Assembly: GCA_022376465.1 (NCBI GenBank) | Contig: JACDTU010000027.1 | Span: forward strand, 124,001-188,000 | Length of the DNA: 64,000 nucleotides | DNA from: Cubamyces lactineus | Taxonomy: Eukaryota > Basidiomycota > Agaricomycetes > Polyporales > Polyporaceae | Reading direction: 5' to 3' | Part shown: piece by piece, positions 1 to 9,435 of the stretch | Numbering within the stretch: the first letter of the stretch is position 1 | How the letters are laid out: every line of letters starts with the position of its first letter | The notes under the pieces: generated by a model | The model's database searches: none | What the model was told of the DNA's origin: nothing | What the model saw: the letters and a program-made list of their open reading frames with translations, nothing else | Translations under genes and position numbers: made by a program

Positions 1-573
1 AAGCTGGTCTATGAACGCGACCGACAAAGCCAGCAGGACGCCCAAGGGCACTCACCCGCACCGAGGAGGCATGCTCGGGCGAGGAAGATGGTGACCTCTA
101 TACAACGAGTCATGCGCGTAGCTGTTGGATCGGTGGCGGGCTCTCTGTGTCTGTAGTCAACGTGGCGACTCCAGCCCATGATTGCCTCCTTGCCGGCCTG
201 TGCTACGCTTTACTTCTCTAGTATCATCAGTAGTATACATGGAACATTCTGTAACCAGTCATATTGTCCACAGGTCCGATCGATACTCACGGGTCTGGAT
301 AGTAGTACGAACTGACCGTTTCGTAGGTTGAGTACTAGGCGACCTTGAACTCTCTCAATGTCGACCGGACGTCTGCCAATGCACAGGATGGATTGCGCCT
401 ATGAAAATGAACACTCAAAGTCCGGACTACGCTCCTGGAACGCGGTCAAGAGTAATTGAACATGCATCATGATACAGCATATACTACGAACGACTCACGT
501 AGCTAATGATACAAACAACACCGACACCAACGACTCAGCCACTCCATTCTCACGCGCCGTATATATGGCCAGA
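1..573. other. Window edge to first gene; no gene seen
   Basis: I see no convincing coding exon here. The stretch lies downstream of the stop codon of the first minus-strand gene, so it probably holds that gene's 3' untranslated region and intergenic DNA. Confidence 0.5.
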
Positions 574-2670
574 CTACCGCGACGGGACAGTGAGCAACCG
601 CCCTGTCCTCAGGTGCTCTATCCCGACCGCGATGCACCCCGCCGGCACGTCCGTCTTCGGCGTCTCCCAATCCCGTACCGTCACCTTCGCGCGACACACG
701 AACGTCCTATGCTCTGCCCTACCAAACAGGCGCAACGGAACGGGCACCCAGAACCGCACTTCCCACCTGCACGGCCCGTCGGGGTCGTCCGGGAGCAGTC
801 TGTACTCAGTCTCGACGGCGATCCCACGCGCGGGGTCGAGCCTCGGGGCGGCGAGTCCTGGCGGAACGCCCTTATTTACCGGGGAGCTGATGCGGTGGCC
901 GCGGTAGGTGGCTTCCCACTCGTACTTGGTCCGCGAGGGCGTCGGATCGAAGGTGTGTGGGTCGGAGCTAGGCTCGGCGACGGTGTGGAACCTGATGGAG
1001 AAGTCGTGGATGGAGTGACGAGGGTAGAAGTACGATGCCGGCTTCGCGTCGTGCACCACTAGCGTGCCCGACCATGCGTAGATGTCTCTATAAACAAAGC
1101 AGGCGTCAGCACATGGCGCATGTCAAACACTGAGTATCGGCACGTACGTCTCGCGACCATCCCAAATCGTACAGTGTCGCTCGTCTGCGAGGACGTCAAC
1201 CTTGAACCGTCGCAGCACATCCGACTGGTCGCGACAAGGCACGCTAAACACGGGCTTGGGCACGGTCTGGCCGTTCTGCCGCTCCGCCTTCTCCCTAGCT
1301 ATGTCCCTCAACACCTCGTCCAACATCGCCGTGGCCGTGCTCCCGTTCTCCTTCCCAGCGTCAGCCTTATTCTTCAAGATAGGCTCCTTCCCCAGGGGGC
1401 ATGACTTGTGCGTCAATGCCGAGGCGGGCAGGGTAAAGGGCTTAAGCTTCAGCGTTGCTTCCGGTGTCGGAGGAGCTTGTAGCGCGAGGAAGGCGCGGAA
1501 GTCCGAGTCGTGAGTCCGCGCGTTCGCACCCTTCGTCTCGTACAAAATGTGCCTTGTATCGTAAGAGAGCGCACTGCTCGGCGTCATCTGTGGCACGAGC
1601 GGCAGTGGCTTATACGCGCGCGAAGACTTGAGCGAGATCGCGGAAGTAGGGTCCGACTGGTGTCGGGGGCTCGCAGGGCTGCGGCGGGCACTGGTAGTGG
1701 TGCTCGTCGATATGGCATTCGATGAGATGGGTTTGGATCCAAGCGTGTCAATCTCATTTGCAAGTCCATCCCAGGTGCCGTCGGTGGCGTCTGAGAAATC
1801 GCGGAACGTCCTAGACCGCTTCAGGTTCACCATCGCGTCCTCGTCTGCGAAGGTCACCGTCTTCTTGGATGGTGTAGGGGGAGGGAGGCTGTCTTGAGCA
1901 GTGGCGTCCGTTCGAGAGGTTGAGGTTGTGGAGCAGAACGAAGGGAATGGGGTACAACCAGCAACGACGCTCGGCACCTCGCTTGTCCTCCGCGCATACT
2001 TGGACGACGATGGAGTCAATGAAGACGAAGGCGAATATGCGGAGCCACCGCGATTGTGCTGCGTCGTCGTCTTCAGCGCTCCAGCGCCTTTGGCCCCATT
2101 GTGGCTGGCGCCCTCCGACGACAAAGGATCCTTAGTGGTCCTGGCCCTGCGTGCCACTGCTCCAGAGCCACAGTCCGAGTCAGCATCAGCCTCCGAGGCG
2201 GACTTCTTCAACGCGCTTTTGAGAGGGCGCGAGGGGTTGGCGAGCGAGGAGGCGTCCAGACGACGCGTCGGCCAGGCTTTGTGGCTAGACACGGTCGAGT
2301 CGAGACGAAGACGCGACGTAGCTCTGCTCTGGTCCTCATCCCCCACCGGTTCATCGTTCTCGTCCGCGTCGAGGGAGTCCTCTCTCGACCCTCGTTTCCT
2401 TTTCGCAGCTTGCGAATGTGTTTGTGCCTGGGTCGAGGCGTAGGCAGAGGATGAGCCTAAGCACGTCGATGTGATGCGGCGGGGCTCAAGGGGCTGCGGA
2501 AGTGAGATGACTGGGCGTTTCGGTGGTGGCTGAGGCGGCTTGGTGAAGATCCCTAGGAGCTTACTGCTGACGGAGGTGCGACGACGCCGCACACCAAGGT
2601 TACCAGCACCATGGTCACCAAAGTACGGAGGTATAGCTGCAGAGATCGAGGGATCACCAGCCGATGGCAT
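574..2670 (-). CDS. Uncharacterised Ser/Thr-rich protein, 678 aa, two exons
   Basis: I do not recognise this protein. Exons are complement 1148-2670 and 574-1087; the 60-base intron (1088-1147) starts GTACGT and ends TATAG, and the joined frame stays open to a TAG at 574-576. Roughly the first 400 residues are low-complexity, rich in Ser, Thr, Pro and Arg, with basic stretches such as KRKR near residue 90, so this half is probably disordered and may be nuclear. The last 200 or so residues are more ordered: they start around RRFKVDVLADERHCTIWDGR and are rich in Trp, Phe, Tyr and beta-type sequence, so they may form a folded domain that reads on across the intron. There is no signal peptide or membrane segment. 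The start is the first ATG of the long frame. Function unknown; the gene structure itself is well supported. Confidence 0.7.
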
Positions 2671-3470
2671 TCTCTACAGCAGCAGAGAGCAAGCCAAGCA
2701 GAGATAACACTTGGACTAGAAGAGCGGAGCGCAGAAGTGAGAGCGGCGGAGTAGAGAGGTGTGAGGCAGGAAGCAGATGTATGCGGAGCTTCGCTCGAAA
2801 GCTGATGCTGGCTTGCTTGGGCGCAAGGCTGCCTCTGCCCGTGAATGTGGTCGAAAGCGGAGCCAAAACAGTTGGATCGTGCAAGACTTTGAGGACAGCG
2901 GAGGCTGTGCAGCGCCGTTGTTGCGACGGCTTTGTGGCTACGGAGGACAATGCGGATCAGCGCACTGACGGCGAGGCGAAGTCCGTTTATGGAGAACAAT
3001 GACATACCGTGGAGATATCTACGCGGGGTACGCTGAGCGTGGGGTGAGGAGAGCGGGCTTATCCACCGGATATCGCTTCATGACTGGCTTGAACACACGG
3101 CAAGGAAGCGGCTGCAAGAGGCGAGAGACACCTTGGGCGAGGGATATGCACCATTAGCGGAAGACGAGAGCGCGGACAGACCAATTGGTGCTGTACGCTA
3201 TCTTCAGCATACTTTGTGGTAGCGTTGAACAAGCCTGTAGGCTGCGACGCGTCTCTACCTGAGCGTCCGTATCAACCTGACGCATACAAGCGAGCGGGTA
3301 TCGGGGCAAGTTCTAGAGGAGGTTCCAATTGTACGTGTGACAAGAAGCGTGGACTTGGGCTGACATATGCATTTGGAATCAATACCTTCTGAACTCACCC
3401 GGATAGACTCGATCCAATACGACGATAAATGGAACAGATGACAGAAATGTATATATCATTCCCGGAGCTT
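2671..3470. other. Intergenic; upstream region of the 574-2670 gene
   Basis: This 800-base gap lies between the start of the Ser-rich gene and the 3' end of the next minus-strand gene. The open frames on either strand are short and biased, with no recognisable protein. It probably carries the promoter of the first gene. Confidence 0.5.
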
Positions 3471-4475
3471 TCACTTTTTGGCTGCAGGCTCGCGGAGAGT
3501 AGGGGATGAGGGAGGGGAAGAGGGAGATGAGGAACGGGCTTGATCCAAGAGGTAGGCCTCGCGCAGCATCTCCGCTACGCGCTGCTTATTCTGCAAGGTC
3601 AGCGGGAAAGCCCAGGCGTGGTAACCATACATCAATATAGTGGACACAAAGCAGTAGAAAAGTCCGCGCTGGAGACCGTTGAGTGCTGGGGTGAGCAAAC
3701 GAACGGGCCACCGGCGCGCCATCATCGCAAATGGGATGGTATAGCCCAATGAGCGGCAGTACTACACCGAAAATGAACAATGATATCACAACTCTACGAC
3801 AAGTGCCCACTCACCCCGAGGGGATCATAGTTACCCGCAATGCTTGCGATATATGTGATACACGTATCCCAGTCTTGCGGACTGATATCAGGATACTTGG
3901 AAGCAAACCGCTCGTAGAGCTTGCGGCAGTAGAAGCCGTACGCATAATCGAAAACCAAGAGATGCGCATGGGCCCATGCAAGGGTGGGCTGTGCTTGTAC
4001 TGGTCCTGCGAATATAATCGTAGCGACGATCAGCGTATCTCCGTATACATGAGCAATACACTGCCGTACTCTTGGTTCCGTCAGCCGACTCGCCCTTGAA
4101 CGAGGGTACTAGGTTTCTATGCTTTGCATACCATCTCATAATCTCGGGAAGCCGCGTACGCTCGTGCCTTGCGAATCCCTCTACATTGCGCAGGTCCTTG
4201 TCCTGTATAATACGCTTCTTGCTCAGCGCGATATGATGCACTGCGACTGGTACGGTCGCCGCACAGCCATACAGCTCGCCAAGTTTGAGCGAGGTGAGAG
4301 TTGGGAAGGTACGAGGGTAACGGCGTCGAACGCGAAGGTGACAGAGATACGTTATTCCGACGACGGGGAACCACCAAGCGATTAGCGAGGGAGCCTACTG
4401 ACAGTAGATTAATGAGCTTGTAACAACTACGTCAAGGTATGGATGCACACCTCTACGGGATCTCTCGACAGCCAT
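3471..4475 (-). CDS. Uncharacterised multi-pass membrane protein, paralogue of 60824-61997
   Basis: The model is complement join(3471-3761, 3815-4005, 4070-4394, 4449-4475), 277 aa. The two 3' introns (53 and 64 bases; GTGAGT...TGTAG and GTACGG...CGCAG) are well supported; the short first exon (MAVERSRRG) is a guess. The protein has hydrophobic segments near the N-terminus (LIAWWFPVVGITYL), in the middle (GELYGCAATVPVAVHHIAL) and towards the end (LNGLQRGLFYCFVSTILMYG), so it is probably integral to a membrane. Marks shared with the other copy include PxxGxxYL near the start, (Q/R)DWDxxIT in the middle, and a Cys-x-x-Leu...Pro-Phe-Ala segment before the last membrane span. The tail after residue 250 is Ser/Pro-rich. 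I know of no assigned function; membrane location is inferred from hydrophobicity only. Confidence 0.65.
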
Positions 4476-5503
4476 GAATCCAGATGTGTGTTGTACGTTG
4501 GCTGTCCTTGTTGAGGACGATCCAGAGATTCCTGTGCATTCACGACATTGGATGGGCTAGCATGCTGTCCGTTCTCTTCCCGACATGGACCTTCCATCTG
4601 GCACGAGTCAACAGAACGAATGTTCTTGAAGAAATCACGGGTGCCTAAGTGTTCAGCAGCTGAGACTGCAGCTGACCGAGCTCCGTGGAGGAGGACGAGG
4701 AGGAGTGCCGAGGTGATGAGGTGAGGACGAGTCTGCCTGGGAACTCGCGGGGCAGGACAAGCGCCGATAAAATATCAATCGGACTTTCAAACGTATTCAA
4801 GGGTTTCTATCAACCCCCAATTGCATTTTGAAGTGGGAGACACAGTCCGACAGACTCCGACTGCTAGTCCGACCTGGGCGTTGCGACGCGTCCTCGGCGT
4901 ACAAAAAGTTCAAGGCCCTTCGACCTAGAGGCCAGGGGATACGGAACGATGGCGAGTCTGAGCCGACAAGGAACACGTGCGTATCGGGACGAACAGCAGA
5001 GCGAGTACGTTCAACAAGGCTGGTTCGTGGATAAGTTTCGTTTCTTGCGCATGCGTCCGGCCAGCGCCTGTTTATGAGACTCGCACACCATTCAAGTGGA
5101 TTCCGCCCTTTCTTCACGACCACGACGACTGATCCCCCTCACATCAATGTTTGCAATGCAGCTGTGGCTCGTATAGCTCGCACAGTTGAGACTGCTCCGC
5201 TTTTATGATCCACTTCCCAGGCTTTGTGTTCGAGTCGGTTAGTTTACTCGCCCTCAGGGTCCTAAAAGCTGAGCGACAGTACGTTTCCCACGTCTCAAGC
5301 TTTCTCGGAACACGTATCCCCATAACAAGCTGATATGCTCCCATCGACGCAGCGTAGTACACCGGTTGTATCTGGAATTCGGCGCGGTATAATCGTGTAA
5401 TCAACGCGTATCTAGGCCAGCGTGAGTCAGATAGCCAACAGTGACGTTGTCCGATTGTTTTTTGGTTTTTGACAACATCTCACCGTATAGTACGGAAGTT
5501 CAG
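4476..5503. other. Intergenic between divergent genes
   Basis: This gap of about 1 kb lies between the start of the minus-strand membrane-protein gene and the start of the plus-strand F-box gene, so it probably holds both promoters. I see no recognisable exon. Confidence 0.5.
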
Positions 5504-7240
5504 ATGTCGACAGACTCTCCGGAGCCGGATGTCTTGCGCGCTGATGGCATGCAGGCGCCGTACTACGGACTGCCGCCTCTCGACGCCGCGTCTATGAGCA
5601 GAGTACCAGTGGACAATGAGCAGCGCGCATCTCTCTTGGAAAGAAGGCACGGTTTTGAGCTGGCTATACGCAGCACTAATGCGCTCCTCAACGCTGGCGT
5701 GCCCATCAACAGACTCCCTCTCGAGCTTCTCGTCGCAATCATGACCTGGGTCCAAGTTGGATACTCGGAGATGGGTGCGCCCCTGGAATGGCTATCCCTG
5801 CTTCTTGTATGCCGGTATTGGTTTGTCGTCGCTTCATCGACTCCCAAGCTCTGGTTTTACCTGTGGGCGGGCCCGGGTCTCAACTTCCTACGCACTGGCC
5901 TCGCGCGGTCCAAGGGACTGAAGGTCTTTGTCGCCATCGGGCATCCAGACGTGGTCGCCTCCGCCCTCGCATATATCGCTCCTCACGCACGTCGGATACA
6001 GCACCTATGGATATACAACGTCCCTCAAGCTGATGCAACGTTGCTCTCCGAGTTCATACGGAGACCGCTACCTGCTCTCGAGTCCTTCCATGTCTCTGTC
6101 TCGAAGACCTTACTTGATCCTTCGGATGCTCTGATCGAACTGAACCCGGAAAACCACCCCAAACTCAACAATGTGGCCGTCAGTGGTGTATTACTGCGCC
6201 CCTCTCCCGAGTTTCGCCAACTGCAGGCACTCAGCTTCTCGCGGTGTCTCGGTATCGCTCCGGAGGAGCTCACAATCGGGAAGCTCCTCGACATCCTGAA
6301 GACCTGCGTCAATGCCGTCACCCTCCAAGTTGCAGACGTCTTCTGCAGAGATGCTGATCGTGCGCCTCGAGCTCTTCCGGGCGGAGCGCGGATCGAACTA
6401 CCCAAGCTGGCGCTATGCTACCTGAACACCGAGACAGACATCTTCCGACATATCCTCTCGACCTTCACTCTTCCTGCAGCTGCTCACGTTGCGATGGTGT
6501 TGACCATAGCTGACGACACTGCAAACGACGGCCTTGCCTTAGGACTTCGTGCGATTATGCCAGAGGACCGAAGCGGCCTGCTGGCCCTACAAACCGCGAC
6601 CCACGTCGAGATCAAAGCAGACCACTATCACCGGAGTCTCTTCGCCTCCACGCCTTCCTTAGCCTCCCAGAACATTCTCTCACTCTTGCCCGGTATCTCC
6701 ATAACCGTCGATGTTGTCAGAGAATCTCTGGACGTGGAAGGCCTCGAGGACGTTCAAGATATCTGCCGCGCGATGCCGCTCGAGACGATCACTATCACCC
6801 TGGAGTCGCACATCGCCCGTCGGGTGAACTGGCGCACCTTCCTCGCCCCATTCCGGGGCGTGCGCGCCCTGACCCTTATCGGCGTTGGGCGGCATAGCGA
6901 CGGCGCCGCCAGCCTATTGGACGCTCTGGCATCCGAGCACCCGAGCTCAGACGGAACGCCGGATGAAGGCAGCGTACTTTGTCCAGAGCTGCGCTCCCTC
7001 CGGATCGAAGGCTTCAACGCGCACTCCTGCAACATACCGGCAACGGTTCTGGGCTGTGTGATGAAGAGGATGATGGCTTTGGGATCACGGTCGCGTGGCT
7101 TGGAAGAACTCGAGCTGCGGCTCGATAGATTCGAGTCGGAGGAGGAGTTTGAAAGGCAGAAAGAGTGGTATGTGCCGTGCGCTCGGAGGTTGGTGCGTCG
7201 TGTGAAGTTTGGATATGGCTCGAAGGAACCCCATTATTGA
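5504..7240 (+). CDS. F-box protein, single exon, 578 aa
   Basis: Probable substrate-recognition subunit of an SCF-type ubiquitin ligase. The F-box sits at about residues 68-115: it opens with the usual INRLPLELLVAIM pattern, is followed by WLSLLLVCRYWFVVASSTPKLW, and so has the Leu-Pro, Cys-Arg-x-Trp and Pro-x-Leu-Trp signatures of basidiomycete F-box proteins. The remaining 450 residues contain repeated leucine-rich strand-like segments, as in proteins that bind their target through irregular LRRs. There is no intron. I start at the ATG at 5504 (MSTDSPEPD); an in-frame ATG at 5441 would add 21 hydrophobic residues but looks less natural. Such families are large and fast-evolving in Agaricomycetes, so the target cannot be named. 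A degraded copy of the C-terminus lies just downstream. Confidence 0.85.
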   Translation: MSTDSPEPDVLRADGMQAPYYGLPPLDAASMSRVPVDNEQRASLLERRHGFELAIRSTNALLNAGVPINRLPLELLVAIMTWVQVGYSEMGAPLEWLSLLLVCRYWFVVASSTPKLWFYLWAGPGLNFLRTGLARSKGLKVFVAIGHPDVVASALAYIAPHARRIQHLWIYNVPQADATLLSEFIRRPLPALESFHVSVSKTLLDPSDALIELNPENHPKLNNVAVSGVLLRPSPEFRQLQALSFSRCLGIAPEELTIGKLLDILKTCVNAVTLQVADVFCRDADRAPRALPGGARIELPKLALCYLNTETDIFRHILSTFTLPAAAHVAMVLTIADDTANDGLALGLRAIMPEDRSGLLALQTATHVEIKADHYHRSLFASTPSLASQNILSLLPGISITVDVVRESLDVEGLEDVQDICRAMPLETITITLESHIARRVNWRTFLAPFRGVRALTLIGVGRHSDGAASLLDALASEHPSSDGTPDEGSVLCPELRSLRIEGFNAHSCNIPATVLGCVMKRMMALGSRSRGLEELELRLDRFESEEEFERQKEWYVPCARRLVRRVKFGYGSKEPHY

Positions 7241-7398
7241 TGCTGCTCGCATAATGTCTCCTCTTGCCTCGTTCGAAGCTGCTTTCAGTTTGGCGGTTTG
7301 CAGCTGAGACGATTGCCAGTGATCACTTATATTCTTTGATATTTTGCATACAGTAATTTACAGTAAATCCTTCTGTCACAAAATCACTCTATCAGCGA

Positions 7399-7760
7399 CC
7401 GTGGCTCCTTCTCGAGGAGAGATCTGAAGAGGCTGGGGGTGTGCGTCGCCTGCTTCGGGCGCTGGAACCTGACCACGTCCCGGATGGGACTCCGGCGGAA
7501 GACGGTGTGTTATGCCCGAGATTGCGGTTCGTGCAGATCGAGGGATTCGATGCGTATCCTGCGGACATCCCGGCGGCGGTGCTGGAGCCTGAGTGCTTGC
7601 AGAAGCGAGAGGACGCTCTCGGTCAAGGGCACGGCTTGGAGAACCTGGAGCTGCACCTCAGGGGTTTCTATTCGAAGGAAGAGTTTGAAAGACGAACGTA
7701 GTCATTCGTATCGAAGGCACTGGGATTGGTGCGTGAAGTCAGTTTCGAGTGTGACCCATA
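7399..7760 (+). pseudogene. Relic of an F-box paralogue (3' end only)
   Basis: The frame from about 7399 to the TAG at 7699-7701 matches the C-terminus of the upstream F-box protein: DGTPAEDGVLCPRL aligns with DGTPDEGSVLCPEL, IEGFDAYPADIPAAVL with IEGFNAHSCNIPATVL, and YSKEEFER with ESEEEFER. After the stop, the DNA still resembles the end of the intact gene (around GGTTGGTGCGT at 7191-7200) up to about 7760, but shifted in frame. There is no F-box, no start codon and no upstream exon, so this is the tail of a tandem duplicate that decayed. Divergence is high, so the duplication is not recent. Confidence 0.75.
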
Positions 7761-7807
7761 GGGGTTCCTGGAATGAGTCTGTTATTACCGCTATCCTTGT
7801 CTCTTGA

Positions 7808-8408
7808 GGAATTCGGTGGCCGTCGGTTGGTGTACCTAGATATCGTGTAGCTTTACCATGCTTTCCTCGATCTCTTGATACCGCCCTGTGAAGAATCTGT
7901 ACATCACTGAGTCTATCCTTAATACGAACGAAGAAGTCAATATCTATGTATGTGGTCCCCATAGATGACGCCGAACTCGTCTGCGTGCGAACATTGACAA
8001 TGAATATGCTTCTGATATATAGCTGGACTATTTGAGGTTATGAGTGCCGTTGCTTGCGTAGTGGTACCTTGAGCCCGACTTTATTCAATACGGCGGTGGA
8101 GATGTGAACGATTTAGCCTGAGAGGGCTACGGCATCCGCGAACGATAGAATCAGGAGTACAGTGTGCTTATAGTACTTGAATTGGTTAGACGTCCCATAC
8201 CTTGGAATTGGCAAGCGCCCATTGGGCTGCGCTGTTCGACCACGACCACGACCTCGACGTTCTACTTGTCTCCTCCCTCTACCACTTACGCTTTCATTCA
8301 ACTTGAACTTGCTCTGCATACGAGGAGGCTTGACGGCGGCGATCACAGTACGTTGCTCAATCCTCTCTGACTATCATTACGCGGACGGCCAACATTAACA
8401 GGCTTTGA
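7808..8408. other. Intergenic, promoter side of the GDT1-like gene
   Basis: I see no supported coding exon between the F-box relic and the transporter start at 8409. Confidence 0.5.
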
Positions 8409-9435
8409 ATGGCTCAAGATGCGGGTGTCATTGCCGTCGACGAGGGGGCCCTCCATGCCCTCTGGCGGTCTTTTGCCATGATCATATTCTCTGAAATTGG
8501 AGACAAGACCTTCCTCATAGCCGCCATCCTCGCTATGCGACACCCGCGCCTCATCGTATTCGCCGGCGCGTTCGCCTCCCTTGTCGTCATGTCTATTCTC
8601 TCCGCTGAACTCGGACACCTCCTTCCAACCCTCATCCCTCGCAAGTGGACACAAACGTGCGCAGCGATACTCTTCCTCGTCTTTGGCGTCAAGATGCTAC
8701 AGGAAGCGCGCGAGATGAAGGCGGGCAACGAGAAAATACAAGAGGAGATGAAGGAGGCCGAGGAGGATATCGAGGGGGACGAGGCTGCGCACGACGGCAC
8801 CGGAATCCTCACTCCGGACGGCGAGGACGTCGTGCCTCTCGAAGCAATGGAGGCCGGCCGCGTGAACGGGCATGCGCGGAGACGGTCCAGCGGTGCGGCG
8901 CGCCCCGCATCCCCGCGCTCGTCCGTTCAGAAGTCGGTCAAGTCATACGCCGAGGCCGCGCGCAACTTCTTCAGCTACCTCCTAGGACCCGTCTTTGTCC
9001 AAGCATTCATTCTTACGTTCCTTGGCGAGTGGGGCGACCGCAGCCAGATCTCTACCATCGCGCTTGCGGCGGCAGACGTACGTTGGTCATCCTATTCTGT
9101 ACCCTGTGCTAAAAATATGTGCTCACGAGCTCAACCTTCTCGGTCGCATCTTCACAGAACGTGTACGTGGTCGCATTGGGCACGGTCATCGGACACTCGT
9201 GCTGTACCGCGCTGGCCGTACTAGGCGGCCGGTACGTCTCTACGAAAATATCCGTCAAGCATGGTACGCCTCACCTTCGCTAGACCTCTAAGAACCACTC
9301 ACATCTATCTAACTCTGCGTGCGTATAGTAACGTTCGCCGCGAGCGCGCTCTTCCTCCTGTTTGGGGTCGTGTATTTGTACGAAGCTCTGCTATCGATAG
9401 ACCCGGAGGCGACGGACTTCCACCCCTTGTCATGA
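8409..9435 (+). CDS. GDT1/TMEM165-family (UPF0016) cation transporter, 293 aa
   Basis: Predicted Golgi or vacuolar Ca2+/Mn2+ transporter of the GDT1/TMEM165 family, which supplies Mn2+ to Golgi glycosylation enzymes. Exons are 8409-9077, 9158-9263 and 9329-9435; introns are GTACGT...CACAG (80 bases) and GTACGC...TATAG (65 bases). Both signature repeats are present: SEIGDKTF at residues 28-35 and GEWGDRSQ at 206-213, each giving the E-x-G-D-(K/R)-(T/S) ion-binding motif. Hydrophobic spans lie around 20-60, 65-90, 190-220 and 225-285, with a charged, acidic cytosolic linker in between (about 95-185). The last exons restore the conserved ending GRYVSTKISVKHVTF followed by a final membrane span and VYLYEA. 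Length is typical of fungal members. Function is inferred from the family motifs. Confidence 0.93.
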
